Assembly: GCA_003105245.1 (NCBI GenBank)
Contig: PQAI01000273.1
Location: 7,434-12,540 of the forward strand
Direction of reading: 5' to 3'
DNA: 5,107 nucleotides
From: Betaproteobacteria bacterium
GTDB taxonomy: Bacteria > Pseudomonadota > Gammaproteobacteria > Burkholderiales > Usitatibacteraceae
Under the pieces are notes generated by a model. That model was not told where the DNA came from and did not search any database. It saw only the letters and a program-made list of their open reading frames with translations. Each line of letters begins with the position of its first letter. Position 1 is the stretch's first letter. A program made the translations under genes and the position numbers. This document shows positions 1 through 5,107 of this stretch, one piece after another.

Positions 1-34
1 CTCGCGCGGATCCGGACCTGTCCCCCCTCCGCCG

Positions 35-1120
35 TCAGGCGTCTCCGCTGCCTTTCATGGCGGGCAGGTGCAGCCGGGCGAAGTCGAGCATGCGCTGGAT
101 GGAGACCTTGGCGCGCTTTCCGACGGCCGGGTCCACGTGGATCTCGTTGCGCCCGCTCTCGAGCACCTCCAGCAGGTTGTGCAGGCCGTTCATGGCCATC
201 CACGGGCAGTGGGCGCAGCTCTGGCAGGTGGCCCCCTTGCCGGCCGTGGGGGCCTCGATGAAGGTGACGCCGGGCAGGCGCTTCCTCATCTGGTGAAGGA
301 TGCCGCCGTCGGTGGCGACGATGTACTCCTTCGCCCCGAGGCGCTCGGCCGCCTGGATGATGCCGGTGGTGGATCCCACGGCGTCGGCCATCTCGATCAC
401 GCTCGCCGGCGACTCCGGGTGCACGAGCACCTTGGCGCCGGGGTGCAGGAGCTTCAGCTCCTCGAGCTGCTGCGCCTTGAACTCCTCGTGCACCACGCAG
501 GAGGCGTTCCACAGCAGCATGTCCGCCCCGGTGACCTTGCGGATGTAGGCCCCCAGGTGCTTGTCGGGGGCGAAGAGGACCTTCTTCCCCTCGGCATGCA
601 GGTGGGCGACGATCTTCTCGGCGATGGAGGAGGTGACCATCCAGTCGGCGCGCGCCTTCACCGCGGCGCTGGTGTTGGCGTAGACGACCACCACGCGATC
701 GGGGTGCTCGTCGCAGAACCTCGAGAACGCCTCGGCGGGGCAGGCCAGGTCCAGCGAGCACTCCGCGCCGAGGTCCGGCATGATCACGCGCTTCTCGGGG
801 TTGAGGATCTTGGCCGTCTCGCCCATGAAGCGCACGCCCGCCACCACGATCGTCCTGGCCGGGTGGTCGTGGCCGAAGCGCGCCATCTCCAGCGAGTCCG
901 AGACCGTGCCGCCCGACTCCAGGGCGAGGTCCTGCAGGTCGGGGTGCACGTAGTAGTGCGCGAGGAGCACCGCGTCCATCGCCTTCAGGCGCTCCTTGAT
1001 GCGGGCCACGAGCGCGGGCTTCTCTTCCGGGGTGACGACGCGCGGGGGCTTGGCGGGGGCGATTCCCAGGGCGCCGTCGAAGCGCTCGAAACGGATCTGG
1101 ATGGGGGTGGCGACGGCCAT
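35..1120 (-). CDS. nadA: Quinolinate synthase NadA ([4Fe-4S] enzyme, NAD biosynthesis)
   Basis: NadA condenses iminoaspartate (from NadB) with dihydroxyacetone phosphate to give quinolinate, the first pyridine intermediate of de novo NAD synthesis, in the cytoplasm. The 361-residue product is close to the roughly 350 residues usual for the family. Seen in the sequence: an HYYV motif at 55-58, [10 protein letters not shown] at 147-156, PDKHLG at 185-190, HPES at 234-237, and a CxxCxxC motif with cysteines at 299, 302 and 305. C121, C208 and C305 match the three cluster ligands of E. coli NadA (113, 200, 297) at a constant offset of 8. Start: the frame is open up to an ATG at 1153-1151, but only the ATG at 1120-1118 has a Shine-Dalgarno (GGAGA, 7 nt upstream), and the family is conserved from about that point. 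It is divergent from hda. The cognate nadB and nadC are not in the window. Nothing looks broken; identification is firm, the start slightly less so. Confidence 0.97.
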   Translation of the reverse strand: MAVATPIQIRFERFDGALGIAPAKPPRVVTPEEKPALVARIKERLKAMDAVLLAHYYVHPDLQDLALESGGTVSDSLEMARFGHDHPARTIVVAGVRFMGETAKILNPEKRVIMPDLGAECSLDLACPAEAFSRFCDEHPDRVVVVYANTSAAVKARADWMVTSSIAEKIVAHLHAEGKKVLFAPDKHLGAYIRKVTGADMLLWNASCVVHEEFKAQQLEELKLLHPGAKVLVHPESPASVIEMADAVGSTTGIIQAAERLGAKEYIVATDGGILHQMRKRLPGVTFIEAPTAGKGATCQSCAHCPWMAMNGLHNLLEVLESGRNEIHVDPAVGKRAKVSIQRMLDFARLHLPAMKGSGDA

Positions 1121-1126
1121 GCGTTG

Positions 1127-1131
1127 TCTCC
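1127..1131 (-). promoter_or_regulatory. Ribosome binding site that decides the nadA start
   Basis: On the minus strand this reads GGAGA and lies 7 nt upstream of the ATG at 1120-1118. The in-frame upstream ATG at 1153-1151 is preceded by GATCCCGCT, with no purine-rich Shine-Dalgarno. This favours the 361-residue NadA over the 372-residue alternative. Confidence 0.75.
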
Positions 1132-1143
1132 GGTGAGCGTTCG

Positions 1144-1152
1144 ATTCTGCCA
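1144..1152 (-). promoter_or_regulatory. Possible extended -10 promoter element for nadA
   Basis: The minus strand reads TGGCAGAAT, that is TGn followed by CAGAAT, which matches 4 of 6 bases of TATAAT. There is no convincing -35 box 16-18 bp upstream. If it is active, transcription would start near 1137, leaving a leader of about 17 nt that contains the GGAGA ribosome binding site. The upstream ATG at 1153 would then not be transcribed. The element mirrors the stronger plus-strand element at 1176-1184. This is inference from a short motif. Confidence 0.3.
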
Positions 1153-1175
1153 TAGCGGGATCGTTCGGGGTCGCG

Positions 1176-1184
1176 TGCTAGAAT
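1176..1184 (+). promoter_or_regulatory. Likely extended -10 promoter for the hda operon
   Basis: TGCTAGAAT is an extended -10 element: TGn followed by TAGAAT, 5 of 6 matches to the sigma-70 consensus TATAAT. No good TTGACA-like box is present at 16-18 bp spacing, which is tolerated for extended -10 promoters. It is an AT-richer island in very GC-rich DNA and sits upstream of the first gene of the plus-strand operon. The predicted start near 1191 would give a leader of about 95 nt. Confidence 0.5.
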
Positions 1185-1209
1185 CCCTTCCGTGTTCCAC
1201 GCGCTCCGC

Positions 1210-1237
1210 GGCCCGAGCCCCGGGGCGCGCCCGGGCC
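1210..1237 (+). other. GC-rich inverted repeat in the hda leader
   Basis: The arms GGCCCG (1210-1215) and CGGGCC (1232-1237) are perfectly complementary across 16 nt. The space between them contains the self-complementary GCCCCGGGGC (1217-1226). In RNA it could form a hairpin in the leader of hda. No U-run follows, so it is not an intrinsic terminator. Any regulatory role is inference, since short inverted repeats arise easily at this GC content. Confidence 0.35.
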
Positions 1238-1244
1238 AAGCCGG

Positions 1245-1264
1245 GCGGCGCAATCGGGCGCCGC
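1245..1264 (+). other. Stem-loop just upstream of the hda ribosome binding site
   Basis: GCGGCGC (1245-1251) pairs with GCGCCGC (1258-1264) in a 7-bp all-GC stem with a 7-nt AATCGGG loop. The 3' arm is also part of a perfect 12-bp palindrome, GCGCCGCGGCGC (1258-1269), so alternative folds are possible. The structure ends about 11 nt before the AGGGAG ribosome binding site at 1276-1281. It could affect translation or protect the 5' end; this is untested. Confidence 0.4.
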
Positions 1265-1286
1265 GGCGCAGGCCCAGGGAGTCCCG

Positions 1287-1934
1287 ATGAGGCAGCTTCT
1301 CCTCGACTTCACCCAGGCGCCCGCGCCCACCTTCGAGAACTTCGTTCCCGGCCGGAACGCCGAGCCGCTCGCGGCCGTGCGCGCCGCGCTCGCCGGCATC
1401 CCGGAGCGCGTCCTCTACCTGTGGGGCGAGACGGGCGCCGGCAAGACCCACCTCCTGCAGGCCTTCACCGCGGCGCGCACGGGCGCGCGCTACGTCCGCG
1501 GCGAGGACTACGCGGGCACGGAATCCGGCGGCACGCTGGTGCTCGACGACGTGGAGCGCCTGGCGGAGGCGCGCCAGGTGGCGCTCTTCAACGCCTTCAA
1601 CGAGAGGGCCTTCGAGCTGATCGTCGTCTCCGCCCACGCGGCACCCCGGGACGTCGCGCTGCGGCGCGACCTCGCCACGCGGCTCGCCACGGGCCTCACC
1701 TACCGGCTGCTCGCCCTGAGCGACGAGGAAAAGCGCGCCGCGCTCGCCGCGCACGCGAGAGCGCGCGGTTTCGCCCTCTCCGAGGAGGTGGCGGCCTACC
1801 TCCTCACCCACGCCCGGCGCGACATGCCCTCGCTCATCCAGGCCCTCGACGCGCTCGACCGCTACTCGCTCGAGACGGGGCGCGCCATCACGGTGCCGCT
1901 CCTCAAGGCGGCGCTGCAGCCGGAGCTCACGTGA
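1287..1934 (+). CDS. hda: DnaA regulatory inactivator Hda (AAA+ protein)
   Basis: Hda binds the DNA-loaded sliding clamp (DnaN) and stimulates ATP hydrolysis by DnaA, which prevents re-initiation of replication. Seen in this 215-residue protein: an N-terminal clamp-binding peptide QLLLDF (3-8), Walker A GETGAGKT (47-54), Walker B LVLDDVE (84-90), R132 in LATRLATG (129-136), aligning with the arginine-finger region of E. coli Hda, and a RDM sensor-2-like motif (178-180). The C-terminus stops after the AAA+ lid and lacks the helix-turn-helix domain of DnaA, which separates Hda from DnaA. It is shorter than E. coli Hda (about 233), mainly between Walker A and B. Its P-loop is canonical, whereas E. 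coli has a degenerate GAGRS form. The start is set by AGGGAG at 1276-1281, 5 nt before the ATG. It is the first gene of a five-gene operon, and its stop overlaps the next start as GTGA. A generic DnaA-like ATPase is the only real alternative. Confidence 0.93.
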   Translation: MRQLLLDFTQAPAPTFENFVPGRNAEPLAAVRAALAGIPERVLYLWGETGAGKTHLLQAFTAARTGARYVRGEDYAGTESGGTLVLDDVERLAEARQVALFNAFNERAFELIVVSAHAAPRDVALRRDLATRLATGLTYRLLALSDEEKRAALAAHARARGFALSEEVAAYLLTHARRDMPSLIQALDALDRYSLETGRAITVPLLKAALQPELT

Positions 1935-2593
1935 AGCTCGCCCTCTTCGACCTCGACGACACGCTGCTCGCCGGCGACAGCGACTGGCACTGGGCGCAGT
2001 ACCTCATCGAGCAGGGCGTCCTGGATCGCGAGGACTACGAGCGCGCGAACGAGGTCTTCTTCGGGCACTACCGGCGGGGCACGCTCGACATCCACGAGTA
2101 CCTCGCGTTCCAGCTCGCTCCCGTCGCCGGCCGCCCGCGCGGGGAGATCGAGGCCTGGCACCGCGGCTTCATGGCGCAGAAGGTCCGCCCCCTCATCCAC
2201 GCCAAGACGCCGGCGCTGCTCGCCGCCCATTCCGGCGCGCTGGTGGCGATCGTGACGGCCACCAGCCGCTTCATCACCGGGCCCATCGCGGCCGAGCTGG
2301 GCGTGGAGCACCTCATCGCGACGGAGGCCGAGGAGCTCCCCGACGGGCGCTTCACGGGCCGCCCCGCGGGCACCCCGGCCTTCCGCGAGGGCAAGGTCGA
2401 GCGCCTGCACGAGTGGCTCTCCTCGCTCGGCCTGCGCTTCGAGGAATTCGAGGAGACCTGGTTCTACAGCGATTCCCGCAACGACCTGCCGCTGCTCGAG
2501 CTGGTGTCGAGGCCGGTGGCGGTCGATCCCGATCCCACGCTCGAGAGCCACGCCCGCGACCGCGGCTGGCCCATCCTGAGGATGCGCGCATGA
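1931..2593 (+). CDS. HAD-superfamily subfamily IB phosphatase (SerB-like)
   Basis: This is a cytoplasmic Mg-dependent phosphatase of 220 residues. All four HAD motifs are visible: motif I DLDDT (D7 nucleophile, D9 acid/base), motif II threonine in IVTAT (T109), motif III lysine in REGK (K155), and motif IV SDSRND (D181, D185). A helical cap lies between motifs I and II (about residues 15-90), as in the HAD-IB group. The start is GTG at 1931, overlapping the hda stop (GTGA), with GGAG at 1922-1925 spaced 5 nt away. The next ATG in this frame would remove motif I. Relatives are annotated variously as phosphoserine phosphatase or histidinol-phosphatase. I cannot choose between them: no serine or histidine biosynthesis gene is nearby, and the ACT-like N-terminal domain of classical SerB is absent. 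Position between hda and pcnB matches the arrangement I recall from betaproteobacteria. The family is firm, the substrate unknown. Confidence 0.93.
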   Translation: MKLALFDLDDTLLAGDSDWHWAQYLIEQGVLDREDYERANEVFFGHYRRGTLDIHEYLAFQLAPVAGRPRGEIEAWHRGFMAQKVRPLIHAKTPALLAAHSGALVAIVTATSRFITGPIAAELGVEHLIATEAEELPDGRFTGRPAGTPAFREGKVERLHEWLSSLGLRFEEFEETWFYSDSRNDLPLLELVSRPVAVDPDPTLESHARDRGWPILRMRA

Positions 2594-3981
2594 TCAAGTC
2601 GTTCATCTCCCGGGTCTTCGGCCGCGGCGCCAAGCAGGCCGCGCACCCGTCGAAGCCCGTGGTCTACGGTCCGGACAAGCACCACATCCGCAAGGACCAC
2701 ATCAGCCGCGGCGCCCGCAAGACCTGCGAGGAGCTGCAGCGCGCCGGCCACACGGCCTACGTGGTGGGCGGCGCGGTGCGCGACCTCCTGCTGGGCATGC
2801 GGCCCAAGGACTTCGACGTGGCCACCAGCGCCCACCCCGACGAGGTGCGCTCGCTCTTCCGGCGCTCGCGCATCATCGGCCGGCGCTTCCAGATCGTGCA
2901 CGTGATGTGGGGCGCCGAGACGGTGGAGGTCTCCACCTACCGCGCCCACTTCACCGCGAAGGATCCCGAGTCCGAGGACGATCGCGACACCCAGGACGCG
3001 CACGGCCGCGTCCTCTCCGACAACGTCTTCGGCACCCAGGCCGAGGACGCGGTGCGCCGCGACTTCACCGTGAACGCCCTCTTCTACGACCCGGTGAAGG
3101 AGGAGGTCTGGGATTTCCAGCACGGCGTGAAGGACCTGATCGCCAGGAAGCTCGTGATGATCGGGGACCCGGCCTTGCGCTACCGCGAGGACCCGGTGCG
3201 GATGCTGCGCGCCGCGCGCCTGTCGGCCAAGCTCGGGCTCGCGATCGACCCGAGGACCGCCGCGCCCATCAAGGAGCTGAAGCACCTCCTGGAGAACGTG
3301 CCGCAGGCGCGCCTCTTCGAGGAGATCCTCAAGATGCTGCTCTCGGGCAACGCCGTGGCCTGCGTGCAGAGGCTGCGCGAGCTGGAGCTGCACCACGGGC
3401 TGCTGCCGCTGCTCGACGACGCCCTCGAGGATCCGGCCACCGGGCCCTTCGCCATGGCCGCGCTGAAGGCGACCGACGACCGCCTGCGCGAGGACAAGCC
3501 CGTCTCGCCCGCCTTCCTGCTGGCGGCCCTCCTGTGGGGGCGCGTCGAGCGGCGCTGGCACGAGCTCGAGGAGAAGGGCCAGCCGTCCATGCCCTCGCTG
3601 CACTCCGCCATGCACGACGCGCTCGACGCGCAGCGCGGCTCGCTCGCGATCCCGCGCCGCTTCGACGCCACGATGAAGGAGCTCTGGCTCCTGCAGCCGC
3701 GCTTCCTGCAGCGCGGCGGCACCCGGCCCTTCCGCCTGCTGGAGCACCCGCGCTTCCGCGCCGCGTACGACTTCTTCGAGCTGCGCGCCCGGTCGGGCAA
3801 CGCGCCCCTGGAGGTCGGCCAGTGGTGGGAGCGCTTCCAGGACGCTTCCGGGGAGGAGCGCGAACGCATGCTGCACCCGGACGAGGGCGGAAAGAAGAAG
3901 CGCCGGCGCCGCCGCGGCGGCAAGCGCCCGCCGGGCGAGGGCGGCTCGCCCGAGGAAGTGGCGCCGGGCGCGGACGAATGA
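2590..3981 (+). CDS. pcnB: Poly(A) polymerase I PcnB
   Basis: PcnB adds 3' poly(A) tails to RNA, which promotes decay by exonucleases and controls antisense RNAs such as those setting ColE1-type plasmid copy number. The 463-residue protein has the class II nucleotidyltransferase head: VVGGAVRDLLLG (58-69), the metal-binding DFD (D74, D76), RRDFTVNAL (156-164), in which D158 plausibly supplies the third carboxylate, and the RNA/nucleotide-binding EDPVRMLRAAR (200-210). IIGRRFQIVHV (95-105) fits the signature that separates bacterial poly(A) polymerases from CCA-adding enzymes. The tail from about 434 is strongly basic (KKK followed by six R), as in E. coli PcnB, and then acidic. The ATG at 2590 overlaps the upstream stop as ATGA and is preceded by GAGGA (2578-2582) with 7 nt spacing. 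The frame is open further upstream inside the phosphatase gene, but without homology. The gene is intact, and the call over a CCA transferase is firm. Confidence 0.96.
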   Translation: MIKSFISRVFGRGAKQAAHPSKPVVYGPDKHHIRKDHISRGARKTCEELQRAGHTAYVVGGAVRDLLLGMRPKDFDVATSAHPDEVRSLFRRSRIIGRRFQIVHVMWGAETVEVSTYRAHFTAKDPESEDDRDTQDAHGRVLSDNVFGTQAEDAVRRDFTVNALFYDPVKEEVWDFQHGVKDLIARKLVMIGDPALRYREDPVRMLRAARLSAKLGLAIDPRTAAPIKELKHLLENVPQARLFEEILKMLLSGNAVACVQRLRELELHHGLLPLLDDALEDPATGPFAMAALKATDDRLREDKPVSPAFLLAALLWGRVERRWHELEEKGQPSMPSLHSAMHDALDAQRGSLAIPRRFDATMKELWLLQPRFLQRGGTRPFRLLEHPRFRAAYDFFELRARSGNAPLEVGQWWERFQDASGEERERMLHPDEGGKKKRRRRRGGKRPPGEGGSPEEVAPGADE

Positions 3982-4472
3982 GCGCGGCGCGCGCCGTGGT
4001 CGCGCTGGGCTCCAACCTCGAGGGCCCCGAGGCGCAGGTGCGCCGGGCGTTCGGCGAGGTGGGCGCGCTCGCGGGCACGCGGCTCCTTGCCCGCTCGGCC
4101 CTGTACCGCACCGCGCCCGTGGGCTTCGCCGACCAGCCCGCCTTCGTGAACGCCTGCGCGCTCGTCGAGACGATGCTGGGCCCGCGCGATCTCCTGGAGG
4201 CGCTGCTCGCCATCGAGCGCCGGCACGGCCGCGTGCGCGACGTTCCCAACGGCCCCCGCACCCTCGACCTCGACATCGTGCTCTACGGCGATCTCGTCCT
4301 GCACGAGCATGGCCTCACGATCCCGCATCCGCGCGCGCACGAGCGAGCCTTCGTGCTCGCGCCGTTGCTGGACGTCTGGCCCGATGCGATCATTCCCGGG
4401 CGGGGCGCGGCCGCGCGTTTCCGCGACGGCGTGCGCGACCAGGCCATCGAGAGGCTGCCGGAGGCGCCATGA
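3978..4472 (+). CDS. folK: 2-amino-4-hydroxy-6-hydroxymethyldihydropteridine pyrophosphokinase (HPPK)
   Basis: FolK transfers pyrophosphate from ATP to 6-hydroxymethyl-7,8-dihydropterin, the step before dihydropteroate synthase in folate synthesis. The 164-residue product has the usual single-domain HPPK length. Visible motifs: ALGSNL (9-14), YRTAPVG (43-49), DQPAFVNA (52-59), the loop-3 region ERRHGRVR (80-87), and the signature GPRTLDLDIVLYG (92-104), where D97 and D99 bind the two Mg ions. HPRAHERAFVLAPL (117-130) supplies the conserved H117 and R123. The PROSITE-type pattern expects a basic or acidic residue two before the G, but here it is P90; N91 stands where E. coli has W89. Both are substitutions near the ATP/pterin loop rather than loss of catalytic residues. 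The ATG overlaps the pcnB stop (ATGA) and has only a weak GGA upstream, so translation probably depends on coupling to pcnB. folP and folB are not in the window. Confidence 0.96.
   Translation: MSAARAVVALGSNLEGPEAQVRRAFGEVGALAGTRLLARSALYRTAPVGFADQPAFVNACALVETMLGPRDLLEALLAIERRHGRVRDVPNGPRTLDLDIVLYGDLVLHEHGLTIPHPRAHERAFVLAPLLDVWPDAIIPGRGAAARFRDGVRDQAIERLPEAP
4460..4464 (+). promoter_or_regulatory. Strong internal ribosome binding site for the deoxynucleoside kinase
   Basis: GGAGG lies within the last codons of folK, 4 nt before the ATG at 4469. It is the best Shine-Dalgarno match in the operon, in contrast to the weak site before folK. It supports 4469 as the start and suggests the kinase can recruit ribosomes independently of folK. 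Confidence 0.65.
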
Positions 4473-5098
4473 AACACCGCTTCATCGTGGTCGAGGGCCC
4501 CATCGGCTGCGGAAAGACCAGCCTCGCGAGGCTGCTCGCCCGGCGCCTGGGCGCGAACCTCGTGCTCGAGGAGCCGGAGGCGAACCCCTTCCTCCCCCTC
4601 TTCTACCGCGACATGCGCCGGCACGCGCTGTCCACGCAGCTCTTCTTCCTCTTCCAGCGCCTGCACCAGCTCGAGGGCCTGCGCCAGCCCGACCTCTTCG
4701 GCCGCCCCACGGTGGCCGACTTCGCGCTGCAGAAGGACCCGCTCTTCGCCCGCCTCACCCTCGACGACAACGAGTTCGGGCTCTACACGCGCATCTTCGA
4801 GCACGTGAAGCCCCAGGCGCCCACGCCCGACCTCGTGATCTACCTCCAGGCCAACGTGGAGACCCTCGTCGGGCGCGTGCGGCGGCGCGGCAATCCCATG
4901 GAGGCGAGCATCTCGGACGACTACCTGCGCGCCATCTCCGACACCTACACGCGCTACTTCTACAACTACGACGAGAGCGCGCTGCTCATCGTCAACAGCG
5001 AGCGGCTGAACTTCGTCGACGTGCCCGAGCACTTCGACCTGCTGGTCGAGCGCGTGCAGCAGATCCGTGGCGGGAGGGAGTTCTTCAACCGCGCATAG
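4469..5098 (+). CDS. Deoxynucleoside kinase (dAK/dGK-type)
   Basis: The 209-residue protein belongs to the deoxynucleoside kinase family, which phosphorylates the 5'-hydroxyl of salvaged deoxynucleosides using a nucleoside triphosphate. Visible: P-loop GPIGCGKTS (10-18), the substrate-site EEPEANPFL (34-42) whose E35 is the likely general base, STQLFFLFQR (55-64) with Q57 in the position used for base recognition, ADFALQKDPLFARL (83-96), and an arginine-rich LID RVRRRGNPME (136-145). The DRS/ERS motif common in animal enzymes reads ADF here, as in many bacterial members in my recollection. Whether it prefers dA, dG or dC cannot be read from sequence, so no symbol is given. The start overlaps the folK stop (ATGA) and has GGAGG upstream. 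Thymidylate kinase is unlikely: its DRY/DRW-type motif is absent and the EEPEANP block fits the nucleoside kinases. The TAG stop is followed by a Shine-Dalgarno-like AAGGGGG, so the operon probably continues. Confidence 0.93.
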   Translation: MKHRFIVVEGPIGCGKTSLARLLARRLGANLVLEEPEANPFLPLFYRDMRRHALSTQLFFLFQRLHQLEGLRQPDLFGRPTVADFALQKDPLFARLTLDDNEFGLYTRIFEHVKPQAPTPDLVIYLQANVETLVGRVRRRGNPMEASISDDYLRAISDTYTRYFYNYDESALLIVNSERLNFVDVPEHFDLLVERVQQIRGGREFFNRA

Positions 5099-5100
5099 GC

Positions 5101-5107
5101 AAGGGGG
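5101..5107 (+). promoter_or_regulatory. Probable ribosome binding site of the next gene (outside window)
   Basis: AAGGGGG begins 2 nt after the kinase stop codon and ends at the window edge. It resembles a Shine-Dalgarno, so a start codon is expected about 5-10 nt beyond the edge. In betaproteobacteria I recall panB (ketopantoate hydroxymethyltransferase) following this kinase, but nothing of it is visible here. Confidence 0.4.

Noticed and set aside
1..34. Minus-strand GGAGGGGGG run just after the nadA stop, resembling a Shine-Dalgarno for a downstream gene such as nadC
   Set aside because: No ATG, GTG or TTG lies at a usable distance before the window edge, so no gene can be supported.
1121..1153. 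An 11-residue N-terminal extension of NadA starting at 1153
   Set aside because: There is no ribosome binding site before that ATG, GGAGA precedes the internal ATG at 1120, and the extension ([11 protein letters not shown]) matches nothing I recognise in the family.
1210..1237. GC-rich inverted repeat as an intrinsic terminator or attenuator
   Set aside because: No run of T follows any of the stems in this leader, and no leader peptide with regulatory codons is apparent.
68..2593. Open plus-strand frame of over 800 codons running antisense to nadA, through hda in another frame, and into the phosphatase gene
   Set aside because: Only the last 220 codons (from 1931) show homology and motifs. 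The rest is a low-complexity shadow of nadA and hda, caused by scarce stop codons in very GC-rich DNA.
2464..3876. Long minus-strand open frame of about 470 codons opposite pcnB
   Set aside because: It is rich in H, V, L, G, E and R with no domain motif and is the antisense shadow of pcnB. The same holds for the minus-strand frames at 3180-4340, 3329-4276, 4283-5032 and 1862-2551.
3889..3930. KKK/RRRRRR tract in PcnB as a simple-repeat expansion or frameshift
   Set aside because: The frame stays open to the stop that overlaps folK, the codons are mixed, and a basic C-terminal tail is normal for PcnB (E. coli has one).

Overview
The window is a compact, very GC-rich stretch of chromosome that looks like ordinary housekeeping DNA from a proteobacterium. 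It is most probably a betaproteobacterium (Burkholderiales or a relative). This rests on recognisable Hda and PcnB proteins, strong G/C preference at third codon positions, and a gene order (hda, HAD-IB phosphatase, pcnB, folK, deoxynucleoside kinase) that I recall from betaproteobacterial genomes. No genus can be named from the sequence alone. No mobile element, RNA gene, CRISPR array or phage gene is visible.

Layout. Positions 35-1120 on the minus strand hold nadA, quinolinate synthase, the Fe-S enzyme of NAD biosynthesis. Positions 1121-1286 are the only real intergenic region. It carries two back-to-back extended -10 elements that could drive nadA leftward and the next operon rightward, followed by a GC-rich leader that can fold into hairpins. 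From 1287 to 5098 on the plus strand run five genes without a gap: hda (DnaA regulatory inactivator), a HAD-IB phosphatase, pcnB (poly(A) polymerase I), folK (dihydropterin pyrophosphokinase) and a deoxynucleoside kinase. Every junction in this series is a 4-nt stop/start overlap (GTGA once, ATGA three times), so the genes are almost certainly co-transcribed and probably translationally coupled. The last bases (AAGGGGG) look like a Shine-Dalgarno for a sixth gene just outside the window.

How the genes fit together. nadA stands apart, on its own strand, and makes the NAD precursor quinolinate. The plus-strand operon mixes replication-initiation control (Hda with the sliding clamp and DnaA), RNA turnover (PcnB), folate synthesis (FolK, needed for thymidylate and purines) and deoxynucleoside salvage (the kinase), plus a small phosphatase of unproven substrate. 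A shared theme of DNA precursor supply and replication timing can be imagined, but it is inference.

I found no undescribed system. All six genes are intact members of known families. The points worth a second look are the overlap chain, the symmetric divergent promoter, the structured hda leader, the compact Hda with a canonical P-loop, and the unassigned substrates of the phosphatase and the nucleoside kinase.
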